Positions 54,633 through 63,152 of a stretch of DNA of 64,000 nucleotides are shown here, piece after piece. Numbering within the stretch: the first letter of the stretch is position 1; the number at the start of each line of letters is the position of its first letter. The stretch spans positions 1 through 64,000 of the forward strand of contig NZ_AQQR01000008.1 of the NCBI RefSeq assembly GCF_002210095.1, written 5' to 3'. The stretch comes from Marinibacterium profundimaris. Its GTDB lineage: Bacteria > Pseudomonadota > Alphaproteobacteria > Rhodobacterales > Rhodobacteraceae. The position numbers and the translations under genes were made by a program. The notes beneath the pieces were generated by a model. It did not search any database and was not told the origin of the DNA. It saw only the letters and a list, made by a program, of their open reading frames with translations.

Positions 54633-57600
54633 ATGACACATGTGGGAGAACGTCGCCAGGTGTCCGTGCTGTTCGCGGACATGGTGGGCTTCACGGCCGC
54701 TGTAGAGCGGCTGGGAGAGGACGCGACCCTGTCCTTCGCCCAGATGATCTATCAGATGATGACCGAAACGGTCGCCGGGCACGGCGGCTCGGTCCGCAGC
54801 TATGCGGGCGACAGCGTCATGGCGATCTTCGGCCTGCCCGAGGCGCAGGAAGACGGCGCGCTGCGGGCCTGCCGCGCGGCGCTGGCCATCCACGAGGTCT
54901 TTCGCCAGGCCGCCGACGAAATCGAGGCGCAATACGGCATCCGCCCCCAGATGCGCGCCGGGGTCAGTTCGGGCTCGGCCATGCTGGCGCAGATCGAGGG
55001 CGAAGGCGCGCCGGTGACGGCGGTGGGCAACACGGTGAACCTGGCCTCGCGCATCCAGACCCTGTCGCCCGCCGGCGGCTGCCTGATCTGCGACACCACG
55101 CGGCGGCAGGTCGAATGGCAGGTCGATCTGAACTTCGAGGGCGAATACGACATCAAGGGCCTGTCGAAGTCCCGCAAGCTTTGGCGGCTGCTGTCGATCC
55201 GCGATGCCGCGACCCGGTTCGACGCGTCGGTCGCGCGCGGGCTGAGCGCCTATGTCGGGCGCGACGCGGAACGCGCCAGCATGGTTGCCGCGCTCGACAC
55301 GGCGCGGGCCGGGGGCTTTGCCGCCGTCGATCTGGCGGGAGAGGCGGGCCTGGGCAAGACCCGGCTGGTCTTCGAATTCCTGCAGGGCATCGATCCTGAG
55401 GGCATGCGCATCTACCGCGGCTATTGCGCCGCCGACGGGCAGCAGGTGCCCTTCTATCCCTTCCTCGAGGTGATGCGCAGCGCCTTCCGCGTCCGGTCCG
55501 AGGACGAACCGGCCGAGCAGGCGCGCAAGCTTCAGGCCGGGCTGCGCCAGCTGGGGATGGAAAGCACCGAGAACCTGGGCCTGCTTCTGAACCTGCTGGG
55601 CAGCGCCCCGCCCGAGGGCGCGCTGGAAGGGCTGGACGGCGTGCTGATCGGCCTGCGCACCCGTGACCTGTTGCGGGCGATGCTGACCGTGCAGGCCGCG
55701 GCACATCCGGTGATCCTGCTGATCGAGGACATCCACTGGATCGACGGCGCATCGGCCGAGTTCCTGGGCCGGCTGATCGAGGAGGGCGAGATCGGCAACC
55801 TGCTGATCATCCACACGCGAAGACCCAGCTACGTGCCCGGCTGGCTGGGCAGCCCGCATCTCACCAGCCTGCCGCTGAAGCCGCTTTCGGATGACGACAT
55901 CGGCCACCTGGTCCGCACCCGGCTGGGAGTCGAGAACCTGCCCCGGGGCCTGGTCGCGCGGGTAAGCGAACGCGCCGGAGGCAACCCGCTCTTCGGCGAG
56001 GAGATCCTGGGCTACCTGCTGGGCCACGGCGCGCTGCGGGTCAGCGACGGGCGGGCCGAGTTCGACGCCGACCTCGCCGCGCGCGGCCTGCCCGAGAGCA
56101 TGCAGAGCCTCTTTACCGCGCGACTCGACCGGCTGGAGCCGGGGGACAAGGCGTTGCTGCAGGCGGCCTCGGTCATCGGGCGGCGGTTCGACCCGGGTCT
56201 GCTGTCGGCGGTGGCGCGGCCGGACATCCCGGTGGGCGAGGCGCTGCGGCGGCTGCAGGCGAAGGACCTGGTGCGCCGCGAAGCCGGGTCGTCGGACTAC
56301 GCCTTCAAGCACGTCCTGCTGCGCGACACGGTCTACCAGGGGCTGCTGGCCGACCAGCGCGCCGCGCTTCACCTGGCCATCGCCACCGTGTTGGAACATC
56401 GCAACCGCGACCGCCTGGTCGAGGTCGCGGGCGCCCTGGCGCATCACTATGCCCTGACCGACCGGAGCGATCTGGCCTTCACGTACAACGTGCTGGCCGG
56501 GACCAAGGGCCTCGGCGTCTACTCGCTGGGAGAGGCGAACCAGTATTTCGAAACCGCGCTGGCGCTTTACGAGAGCGATCCGGCCTGCGCCAGCGACGCG
56601 GATTTCGCCGCCTTCCTGGCGGCCTATGCCTCCTGCGCGAACATCTCGCTGCGGATCACCACGCTGATCGACCTCGGCCCCCAGGTGCAGCCGATCCTCG
56701 CGCGGCTGGGCGACAGCTATCACCACGCGGTCTACCTGCATCACTACGTGTCCTGCCTGATCTACAACGGCCGCTACATCGACGCCTTCGAGCGGCAGCA
56801 AAGCCTGACCGCCATGGCCGAACGGCTGGGCACGCCCGAGGCGGCGGCCTATGCGCTGGTCAGCGAGCTGTCGGTCTCGTGCTATTGCGGGCACCTCACC
56901 TCGGAGGCCTTCGAGGCCAGGCGGCGCGAGGCCGAGGTGGCCATGGCCAGCGTCGAGGATGCCTACCTGCAGAACTTCTTCATGGCGATCCTGGCCTGGA
57001 ACGAGACAAGCCGCGGCCGGTTCGCGCAGGCCTACGAGGCCGTCGACCGGATGATGGTCCTGAGCGAGACGATGAAGGATCCGCGCGCCACCGGCTATGC
57101 CATGGCGCTGAAATCCCTGATCGCCATGCTAAGCGACGATCCGGCCCGCGCGCTCGAGATCTCGGACCGGGCGCTGGCCCTGTCGCAGGCCGAATTCGAA
57201 CGCGCCTCGGCCCAGGCGGCGCGGGCGGCCGCCCTGGTGCCGCTGAAGGGCGCCGCGGCGCTGCCCGAGGTGCAGTCCTTCGTCGACCGCTGCGAGGCGG
57301 CGGGCTGGGTCATGTTCATGTCGGGGCCGCACATGATGCAGGGGATCGCGATGACGATGGACGGGCGCATCGGCGACGGGCTGCATCATATCCAGGATGC
57401 CATCGTCCGGCGCGAAAGCGAAGGCTACGGCATCTCGGCCGACTGGTACCGGCTGTTCCTGGCCGAAGTCTACCTGGGCATCCTGACGGGCGAGGGCGAG
57501 GCCCCGCTGGGGGTGGTGCTGCGCAACGCGCGGTCGCTGATCACGGTGTTCCTGTTCGGGCCAGGGCGGATCGAGCGGCTGATCGGTAAGGCCTGCGCCA

Positions 57601-57800
57601 ATCCGCAGTTCGACCGCAACGGATTCTACTATGCGCGGGGCGAGATGATCCTCGGCCTGCTCTGCATGCACCGGAAGAAGCGGGAGAAGGCCATCGACCA
57701 CCTGCGCGAGGCACGCCGGATCGTCACCCAGATTGGCCCCTCGCCCTTCCTCGCCCGCATCGACAGCGCGCTTGAGACCCTGGGCGCGCGCAAGGTCTAG
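54633..57800 (+). CDS. Class III nucleotide cyclase fused to STAND-type ATPase and TPR-like repeats
   Basis: A 1055-residue multidomain protein. Residues 1-185 are a class III adenylate/guanylate cyclase domain with all core residues: metal-binding Asp16 (FADMVGF) and Asp60 (YAGDSVMAIFG), and transition-state Asn136 and Arg140 (VGNTVNLASR). Residues about 205-480 are a STAND/AAA ATPase with Walker A GEAGLGKT (236-243) and Walker B VILLIEDIHWID (about 359). The rest is helical and TPR-like. It is probably a soluble signalling hub making a cyclic nucleotide in response to a bound ligand or partner. ATG 54633 starts the conserved domain. Confidence 0.9.
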   Translation: MTHVGERRQVSVLFADMVGFTAAVERLGEDATLSFAQMIYQMMTETVAGHGGSVRSYAGDSVMAIFGLPEAQEDGALRACRAALAIHEVFRQAADEIEAQYGIRPQMRAGVSSGSAMLAQIEGEGAPVTAVGNTVNLASRIQTLSPAGGCLICDTTRRQVEWQVDLNFEGEYDIKGLSKSRKLWRLLSIRDAATRFDASVARGLSAYVGRDAERASMVAALDTARAGGFAAVDLAGEAGLGKTRLVFEFLQGIDPEGMRIYRGYCAADGQQVPFYPFLEVMRSAFRVRSEDEPAEQARKLQAGLRQLGMESTENLGLLLNLLGSAPPEGALEGLDGVLIGLRTRDLLRAMLTVQAAAHPVILLIEDIHWIDGASAEFLGRLIEEGEIGNLLIIHTRRPSYVPGWLGSPHLTSLPLKPLSDDDIGHLVRTRLGVENLPRGLVARVSERAGGNPLFGEEILGYLLGHGALRVSDGRAEFDADLAARGLPESMQSLFTARLDRLEPGDKALLQAASVIGRRFDPGLLSAVARPDIPVGEALRRLQAKDLVRREAGSSDYAFKHVLLRDTVYQGLLADQRAALHLAIATVLEHRNRDRLVEVAGALAHHYALTDRSDLAFTYNVLAGTKGLGVYSLGEANQYFETALALYESDPACASDADFAAFLAAYASCANISLRITTLIDLGPQVQPILARLGDSYHHAVYLHHYVSCLIYNGRYIDAFERQQSLTAMAERLGTPEAAAYALVSELSVSCYCGHLTSEAFEARRREAEVAMASVEDAYLQNFFMAILAWNETSRGRFAQAYEAVDRMMVLSETMKDPRATGYAMALKSLIAMLSDDPARALEISDRALALSQAEFERASAQAARAAALVPLKGAAALPEVQSFVDRCEAAGWVMFMSGPHMMQGIAMTMDGRIGDGLHHIQDAIVRRESEGYGISADWYRLFLAEVYLGILTGEGEAPLGVVLRNARSLITVFLFGPGRIERLIGKACANPQFDRNGFYYARGEMILGLLCMHRKKREKAIDHLREARRIVTQIGPSPFLARIDSALETLGARKV

Positions 57801-57831
57801 GGCCGGTGCGCCGCGCCGCCTCCCCGGGCGC

Positions 57832-59250
57832 TCAGCTTTGCAGCTTCGACAGGTGGTCCAGCGCCGTCATGCTTGGCAGGAAGGTATAGGCCCCGCCCCG
57901 CGTGGTGATGAATCGCGGGAAGCCGCGCAGCCGGATCGTGCCGCCATCCTTCAGGGCCAGGTCGAACCAGCTGGTCTCGGGCACATTTGCGCCCAGGATG
58001 GGATCGTTGGCGCCGGTGATGTCGGGGTCCTGCAGGCCAAGGTTGATCCAGTCGCACATGACGGCCTCGAACTGCGCCCCGAGATTGGCACAGAGGAAAT
58101 TGCCCAGCAGACCGCGTTCGGCGTCCTTGTCGTTCTCCGGGTTGGCCGGGTCGAAATCCGGCCCGTAGGACATCCCCCGCCGCACGATCCGGCGCGAGTA
58201 ATGCGCCATGCGCTGCACGATCGGCCCGTTGCGCGGATTGGCCCGCCGGGTATGCGCGCCGGCCGGGCAGAGCGAGCGTTCGGTATAGTCGAAATTGGTC
58301 AGATGGCCCGGCGCGGGAGTCTCGGGATCGGTGGAATAGGGAGAGGTCTCGTACGGGGTGCCATTGCGCCAGCGCCCGCACATCTGGGCGGCCACGACCT
58401 CGCGCAGGGCGGCATGGCGGTCGAGCCCGCCGAACACGGTCTTCTCGGCCCCCTGCGGCAGCAGGTCGTCGACCCTGGGATGCCCCATAAGATAGGTCGC
58501 GGCCCTGGTCAGGTAGTCTTCGAAGGCGACCACGTCCTGCTTCAGCACCCGGAAGGCGTTGAAGGCGCCGTTCCGGCCCAGTTTGGCGGGCGATGGCACG
58601 CGGTAGCGGATCCCCTCGTAGCGGGTGTGATGGCCCAGCAGGATCGTGCCCAGCGGGTTCTCGGGTTCCCTGTCGTCGTCGCGCAGGGGGTTCAGCACGT
58701 GTTCGAACCGGGGCTGCGAGATGCTGTCGCGATAGCCGAAGAAGACCTTGTCCTCTGCCAGGTTGCGCCCGTCGCGCGCGGCGAGCACCCCGAAGGCCTG
58801 TCCGACCTGCGCCTGCACCCGGTCCAGATGGGCGGTATCGTTGGCATAGGTCGAGGCCACGAGGTGGACGCGGTCGGGCGTGTCGAAGGGCGGCGCCCAT
58901 TTGATCGGGGCGCTGTCGCCGAAATCCTTCAGCTTCTGCGCGCGCTTCGTCATGCCCTCGCGGAACTCGGTCGGGAAGCTCTGCAGGTCCGCCGCCGGCA
59001 CCCCAAGCGCCCGGAGCCCGGCATGGGTGATGCCGATGTTGAAGCAGAGGTCGGGCTTCTCCGACCATTTTTCAGAGCTTTCGCGGGTGATCTGCGGGGC
59101 CGTGTCGCTGTCGCCCGAGAGCGCGGCGGCAAGGAAGGCGCGGGCCTTGCGGCGGTCCGTGACCTCGAGCACCAGATGGCGCACCTGGCCCATGCGGTAG
59201 CCGCGCAGGATGTTGCCCTGGATGTCGGTAATGTCGAATTCGTCGTTCAC
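57832..59250 (-). CDS. DyP-type haem peroxidase
   Basis: A 472-residue protein of the dye-decolourising peroxidase superfamily. The distal motif is GYRDSISQPRFEH: the catalytic Asp is kept, but the second Gly of the usual GxxDG is Ser. The proximal haem histidine is probably in CPAGAHTRRANPRN. No signal peptide is seen, so it is cytoplasmic or encapsulated. Start GTG 59250 overlaps the preceding stop (GTGA), coupling it to the gene upstream. It is the third gene of an operon with a catalase-related protein. Its natural substrate is unknown. Confidence 0.85.
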   Translation of the reverse strand: MNDEFDITDIQGNILRGYRMGQVRHLVLEVTDRRKARAFLAAALSGDSDTAPQITRESSEKWSEKPDLCFNIGITHAGLRALGVPAADLQSFPTEFREGMTKRAQKLKDFGDSAPIKWAPPFDTPDRVHLVASTYANDTAHLDRVQAQVGQAFGVLAARDGRNLAEDKVFFGYRDSISQPRFEHVLNPLRDDDREPENPLGTILLGHHTRYEGIRYRVPSPAKLGRNGAFNAFRVLKQDVVAFEDYLTRAATYLMGHPRVDDLLPQGAEKTVFGGLDRHAALREVVAAQMCGRWRNGTPYETSPYSTDPETPAPGHLTNFDYTERSLCPAGAHTRRANPRNGPIVQRMAHYSRRIVRRGMSYGPDFDPANPENDKDAERGLLGNFLCANLGAQFEAVMCDWINLGLQDPDITGANDPILGANVPETSWFDLALKDGGTIRLRGFPRFITTRGGAYTFLPSMTALDHLSKLQS

Positions 59251-59966
59251 CAGCCCACTCCGAACTTGCTGCGCACCTGGGCCGCGGAATAGCCCGGGTA
59301 GGCGCGATAGCCGCCGCCCAGCGAAATGTTGGGATTCGCATGCAGCATCAGGATCAGGTCGCGCGGCAGGGTCTTGAGGTCATGCGGCTTGATGTCTTGC
59401 GGTGCGATGCCCCGTGCCTCGTCCATCAGGGTGAAGAGATCGGTGGGGAAATCCGGCGCCTGGAACAGGTCGTGATCGTGCACCCAGTCGATGAAGGCCT
59501 CGACGTTGTGGGCTGTCGGGATCAGCTTGTCTCCGCCCTCGACCACCGTCATCACCTCGTCGAAGACGCTGCCGATGGTGAAGATGAAGTCGCGGATGTA
59601 GTTGCTGAAATCCCCGTCGTAGACCGAGATCATGCAGATCTTGTCGTCCAGCAGCAGGAACCGCGCGAAATGCACCGTGCCGACATTGTCGAGCCCGGCG
59701 AAGATCTCGTCCACGTTCTGGGCAATGGCCAGCGCCGCCTCGGCCCGGCCGATGGCCGAGCTGTCCTTAAGCGGCATGATCAGGTTCATCATGCGCTGCA
59801 CGCTTTCGGTGGTCTGGGGCGTCTCTCGCGGGCCGCCGGGCATCTTCGGCGCCGGGGTGCGGGCAGCCCAATAGGGCAGGACCACGCGGCGCGACAGGAA
59901 CTTGAACCAGCCGCGCTGTGGCAGCGTGTCGACGTAGCGATCGAACCAGCCTGGGGTGTCGGCCAT
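59247..59966 (-). CDS. Uncharacterised protein, DyP-like ferredoxin-fold half
   Basis: A 239-residue protein that I do not recognise by name. Its centre, VGTVHFARFLLLDDKICMIS followed by VYDGDFSNYIRDF, reads like the ferredoxin-like beta-alpha-beta unit found in the DyP/chlorite-dismutase superfamily. A haem-binding GxxDG or proximal His motif is lacking. It begins 5 bases after the catalase-related gene and overlaps the DyP gene by 4 bases, so it is probably a partner or structural subunit of these haem proteins. No signal peptide or membrane helix is seen. Confidence 0.7.
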   Translation of the reverse strand: MADTPGWFDRYVDTLPQRGWFKFLSRRVVLPYWAARTPAPKMPGGPRETPQTTESVQRMMNLIMPLKDSSAIGRAEAALAIAQNVDEIFAGLDNVGTVHFARFLLLDDKICMISVYDGDFSNYIRDFIFTIGSVFDEVMTVVEGGDKLIPTAHNVEAFIDWVHDHDLFQAPDFPTDLFTLMDEARGIAPQDIKPHDLKTLPRDLILMLHANPNISLGGGYRAYPGYSAAQVRSKFGVGW

Positions 59967-59971
59967 GGGCT

Positions 59972-61054
59972 TCAGTCCTTCGCGAAGGGGCAGGGGGTGG
60001 CGTGGCGGTTCTCGCTGGAGGCCCGGTAGGCATCCCGCCGCGCCTTCAGGATCGGATCGCCCGACGGCGCGATCCCCGGGGTCAGCAGCCAGGGGTTGAA
60101 GCTGAGCTTCTCGCTGTCGGCCTCCTGGTCCTCTGCCACGTCGGTGATGGTGAGCGTGCCCATCATGATCCGCACCCGGTGCGGTGGCCAGGGGCGCGAG
60201 CAATCGTCGAAATCGTCGCCGATATCGCCAAGCTGCATCATCAGCGAGAACTCGGCCTTGCCGTCGCCGGCGAGGCGCTCGCGCAGTTCGTCCTGCAGGA
60301 AGGCGTCACGCGGAGGGTCGTTGTCATGCGCGGGCTGCACGCCCGAGACCGGTTGCCAGGTGAAACGGACATAGCGGTCCACGTCGTCGGAGCCTGTGAC
60401 GACGAAGGTATGGACGGCGTGATAGGCGGCGCGGGCATAGCTGGCCGGGGCGCCGATGGTTGCAGCGCCGAACGTCGGCAGCTGCGCAAAGAGGTTCTTG
60501 TTGGCGTATTCGAATCCGCCCTTGTCGGCATTCGTCGTCTCGCCGGGATAGGGGTTCCGCCTGGGCAGCATCATCTGAAGATAGTCCTTCACCTTGTCCC
60601 AGGCGCCTTCCCGGTCATAGGGTTCCTGGTGGGCGGCATTGATGAAATCCCACGCGCTCCGGGGCTCGGGCGCGAAGAAGGCGGGCAGGGTCATGGCGAG
60701 CAGGTCGGTGGATCTGGCCTCGGTCCCCCCGGTCAGATGAAAGCGGATGGCAAGGCCGCGCACGTCGGTCCAGCCGTCATGCAGCCTGTCGGCACCGGAC
60801 CCGTTCGAGAAACGCCCCGTCACTTCGATCCTGTCCCCGCCGAAATGCTCTGCCACGCAGTAGGAGCGGGCGACGGGTGAGGCGATGAAATGGCCCCTCA
60901 CCCCGATGCCGTTGGTGTGGACGGGCCGTCGTTGCGCGTTTCCATCTTCCCGCCAGAGGGCCTCGAACAGGGCCTCGCCCTGCGCCTTCTCCCCGTCCGG
61001 CCACACGGAAAACTTGCGCTCCATGTCGGGCGCCTCGGTCCTTCGATCGTCCAT
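59972..61054 (-). CDS. Catalase-related haem peroxidase
   Basis: A 360-residue protein of the short catalase-related family. The distal histidine is in RRPVHTNGIGVRGHF (His46). The distal asparagine of true catalases is replaced (LLAMTLPAFFAPEP where catalases have [12 protein letters not shown]). The C-terminal SGDPILKARRDAYRASS supplies the proximal tyrosine (about Tyr343). It lacks the catalase C-terminal half. Some relatives, such as the mycobacterial MfcaP and coral allene oxide synthase, act on fatty-acid hydroperoxides. ATG 61054 is the likely start; ATG 61024 is possible. It is the first gene of the operon, divergent from a patatin gene. Confidence 0.82.
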   Translation of the reverse strand: MDDRRTEAPDMERKFSVWPDGEKAQGEALFEALWREDGNAQRRPVHTNGIGVRGHFIASPVARSYCVAEHFGGDRIEVTGRFSNGSGADRLHDGWTDVRGLAIRFHLTGGTEARSTDLLAMTLPAFFAPEPRSAWDFINAAHQEPYDREGAWDKVKDYLQMMLPRRNPYPGETTNADKGGFEYANKNLFAQLPTFGAATIGAPASYARAAYHAVHTFVVTGSDDVDRYVRFTWQPVSGVQPAHDNDPPRDAFLQDELRERLAGDGKAEFSLMMQLGDIGDDFDDCSRPWPPHRVRIMMGTLTITDVAEDQEADSEKLSFNPWLLTPGIAPSGDPILKARRDAYRASSENRHATPCPFAKD

Positions 61055-61106
61055 TTTCCACCCCACCGAATCCGGAAGTCCCAAAAACGTAACATGGACT
61101 CGGCCC

Positions 61107-61150
61107 CCGGAAGGGTTCGAATTTTCGATAATTCCGGATTGTACCCGGAA
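61107..61150. promoter_or_regulatory. Candidate operator: three CCGGAA half-sites
   Basis: TTCCGGATTGTACCCGGAA (61132-61150) is an inverted repeat with 6-bp perfect arms and a 7-base spacer. A third half-site CCGGAA lies at 61107-61112. All are in the divergent catalase-related/patatin promoter region. The minus-strand TACAAT (61143-61138), a good -10, lies in the spacer. Confidence 0.45.
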
Positions 61151-61279
61151 AAGTCCTGACCTGAGTGACGTAACGGCAGGCACTGGGCCCTGCGCGGCCT
61201 GCGACGGGTCCGCCAAAGGTCTTTGAGAACGCCGCCCCGGGACGTACCATCCCCGGGCGTGGCAATCCGGATTGGCGTT

Positions 61280-62329
61280 ATGGCGTTCAAGGTTCTGTCC
61301 TGTGACGGCGGCGGGATCCGCGGATACCTGACCTGCCTCATTCTCAAGGCCCTGCAAGACGAGACCGGGTTTCTCGACAAGGTGGACGGGTTCTTCGGCA
61401 CCTCGACCGGCGGGCTGATTGCCGTTGCACTGGCCGACGGCCGGTCTCAGGGGCGCGACATGAGCGCGCTGCTGGACGAGATCACCGCGATCTACCGGCA
61501 CAGGGGAGACATGATCTTTCGCGAGGCCGAACGCGGGCGGATCCGCCGGTTGCTGCATGCGCTGATCGAACGGTCCGGGCGGGACAGCGGCCCGGGGCTG
61601 GTGAGTTCGCATTTCACCTCGCGCGGGCTGGCCGAGATCGGCGCGACGCTGGTGGCGGACCGGACGCTGGGCTCGATCCTGCCAGAGATCGTGCTCGCCG
61701 TACCGGCGGTCTGCCTCTACGCCGATGACGACACCGGCTGGGCGCCCTACAGCCTGACCAATCAGGAACTGCGGCGCGACGGCTTCTTCGACATGAGCGA
61801 TGTGCCGCTGCTGGACATCGCCCTGGCGACCTCGGCCGCGCAGACCTTCTTTCCGCCGCATCGCATCGTCACGCCCAGGCGCGATTTCGGCTATTTCACC
61901 GATGGTGGCGTCTTTGCCAACAACCCGGTGCTGAACGGGATCAACGTGGCCATCGCCGCCGGACGGGCGCAGGGCCTTGGCGATATCGAGGCGATGTCGG
62001 TAGGCACCGGCCTGCAGCCAAGCTCCATCTCCGAGGAGATGGTCAAGAACCCCGACGACTGGGGGCTGCTGAAATGGTTCGGGCTGACCTCGGGCGCGCC
62101 GCTGGGCGCGCTGCTGGATCTCGGGCTGACGACCTCGGCCGAAAATCAGTACTGGATCGCGCATCTTGTGCTGGATGACCGGCTGGTCCGGGTGAACCCG
62201 CCGCTGCCCCGGACCGTGGGCCTGACCTCGCGCGATCCCGAGGCCTACGCGATGATGGAACACGCCTGCCGAACCGCGATGGAAAGCCGCTCGTGGCAGC
62301 AGGCGCTGGACATGCTGCGCGGCTGGTAG
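61280..62329 (+). CDS. Patatin-like phospholipase
   Basis: A 349-residue patatin-family lipid acyl hydrolase. The oxyanion loop is CDGGGIRGYL (residues 8-17), the nucleophile motif GTSTGG (Ser42), and the catalytic Asp lies in FTDGGVFANNP (about Asp208). All catalytic parts are present. It should release fatty acids from membrane phospholipids. No signal peptide is visible, so it acts from the cytoplasmic side or is secreted by another route. ATG 61280 begins the conserved fold. It shares its promoter region with the haem-peroxidase operon. Confidence 0.92.
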   Translation: MAFKVLSCDGGGIRGYLTCLILKALQDETGFLDKVDGFFGTSTGGLIAVALADGRSQGRDMSALLDEITAIYRHRGDMIFREAERGRIRRLLHALIERSGRDSGPGLVSSHFTSRGLAEIGATLVADRTLGSILPEIVLAVPAVCLYADDDTGWAPYSLTNQELRRDGFFDMSDVPLLDIALATSAAQTFFPPHRIVTPRRDFGYFTDGGVFANNPVLNGINVAIAAGRAQGLGDIEAMSVGTGLQPSSISEEMVKNPDDWGLLKWFGLTSGAPLGALLDLGLTTSAENQYWIAHLVLDDRLVRVNPPLPRTVGLTSRDPEAYAMMEHACRTAMESRSWQQALDMLRGW

Positions 62330-62708
62330 GCCGGGTCATCGCGGCGGCTGTCGCGGGTCCGGCGCTTGACGCGACCCTGCCTTGGCGGAAACCCGCGCGG
62401 TGTCCCGTGACATGCCCCTTTGCACCCGGATGCGGAAAACCGGTCGCGGCCCCCCGCCGGGCTGGTGCGAAAAAACACTGTCGTCCCAAGGGAAAGCCCG
62501 ACCCGGACCGCTGCGGCCCGAATGGGGCGCCGGATGCCGGTGCTCCGGATTTCGAAACATTTTTGGGCGTCCGGACCGGCGGCAGGCGCCTGACCTGGAC
62601 GACGCGGACTGTAACGTTGCCATGACAAGGTCCGACCGACAGACTGGATGACGTCGGGGCAACCAAGGGCGTCCCGTCTCGGCGAAACCAGAACAGGGAA
62701 AGCCAAAT
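62330..62708. other. Intergenic region before the stress-protein gene
   Basis: About 380 bases with no recognised gene. It should include the end of the patatin transcript and the promoter of the universal stress gene. No clear intrinsic terminator or operator palindrome was found. Confidence 0.5.
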
Positions 62709-63143
62709 ATGCCGGAAGAACTCTATGTCGTGGCCTATGAGGGCGACGAAAGACACCACGTTCTCGACTATGCCACAGCGCAGGCGGCGAAGTCCGGGGC
62801 GAAGCTTCATATCCTGCATGTGCTGGAATGGTCCCCCTATTCCTTCCTGACCCCGCAGGAGCTTGAACAGCGCCACGTTCAGCGCCGGACCGAGATGGAG
62901 CGCGCGCAGGAGCTGATCCTGGATCCCGCGGTCGAGCGGACCGTCGCGGCGGGCGTCTCCGCCGCGGGCGAGATCAGGTATGGCTCGGTCGTCGAGGTGG
63001 TGACCGAGACCGCCGAGAAACTGGGCGCGACGATGATCTTCGTCGGCCGCGCCGGCGGCAATTCCATCGGATCGCGCATCTTCGGCTCGGTTCCGCTGGG
63101 CCTCGCCCAGATCGCCTCCGTTCCCACCGTCATCGTCCCCTGA
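62709..63143 (+). CDS. Universal stress protein (UspA family)
   Basis: A 144-residue single-domain Usp protein. The ATP-binding signature is FVGRAGGNSIGSRIFGSVPL near the C-terminus, so it is probably of the nucleotide-binding class. These cytoplasmic proteins help cells survive starvation and other stress. AGGGAAAG precedes the ATG. The symporter gene follows after 9 bases, so the two are co-transcribed. It may regulate the transporter, as proposed for other Usp-transporter pairs. Confidence 0.92.
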   Translation: MPEELYVVAYEGDERHHVLDYATAQAAKSGAKLHILHVLEWSPYSFLTPQELEQRHVQRRTEMERAQELILDPAVERTVAAGVSAAGEIRYGSVVEVVTETAEKLGATMIFVGRAGGNSIGSRIFGSVPLGLAQIASVPTVIVP

Positions 63144-63152
63144 GGAGCCACC

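Noticed and set aside
54633-62329. Anti-phage cyclic-nucleotide system (CBASS or Pycsar-like) made of the cyclase and the patatin
   Set aside because: The cyclase is a large STAND fusion in a separate convergent unit, three haem-related genes lie between, and no CD-NTase, Cap2/Cap3, TIR or sensor-effector gene is present. Patatin plus haem peroxidases fits lipid chemistry better.
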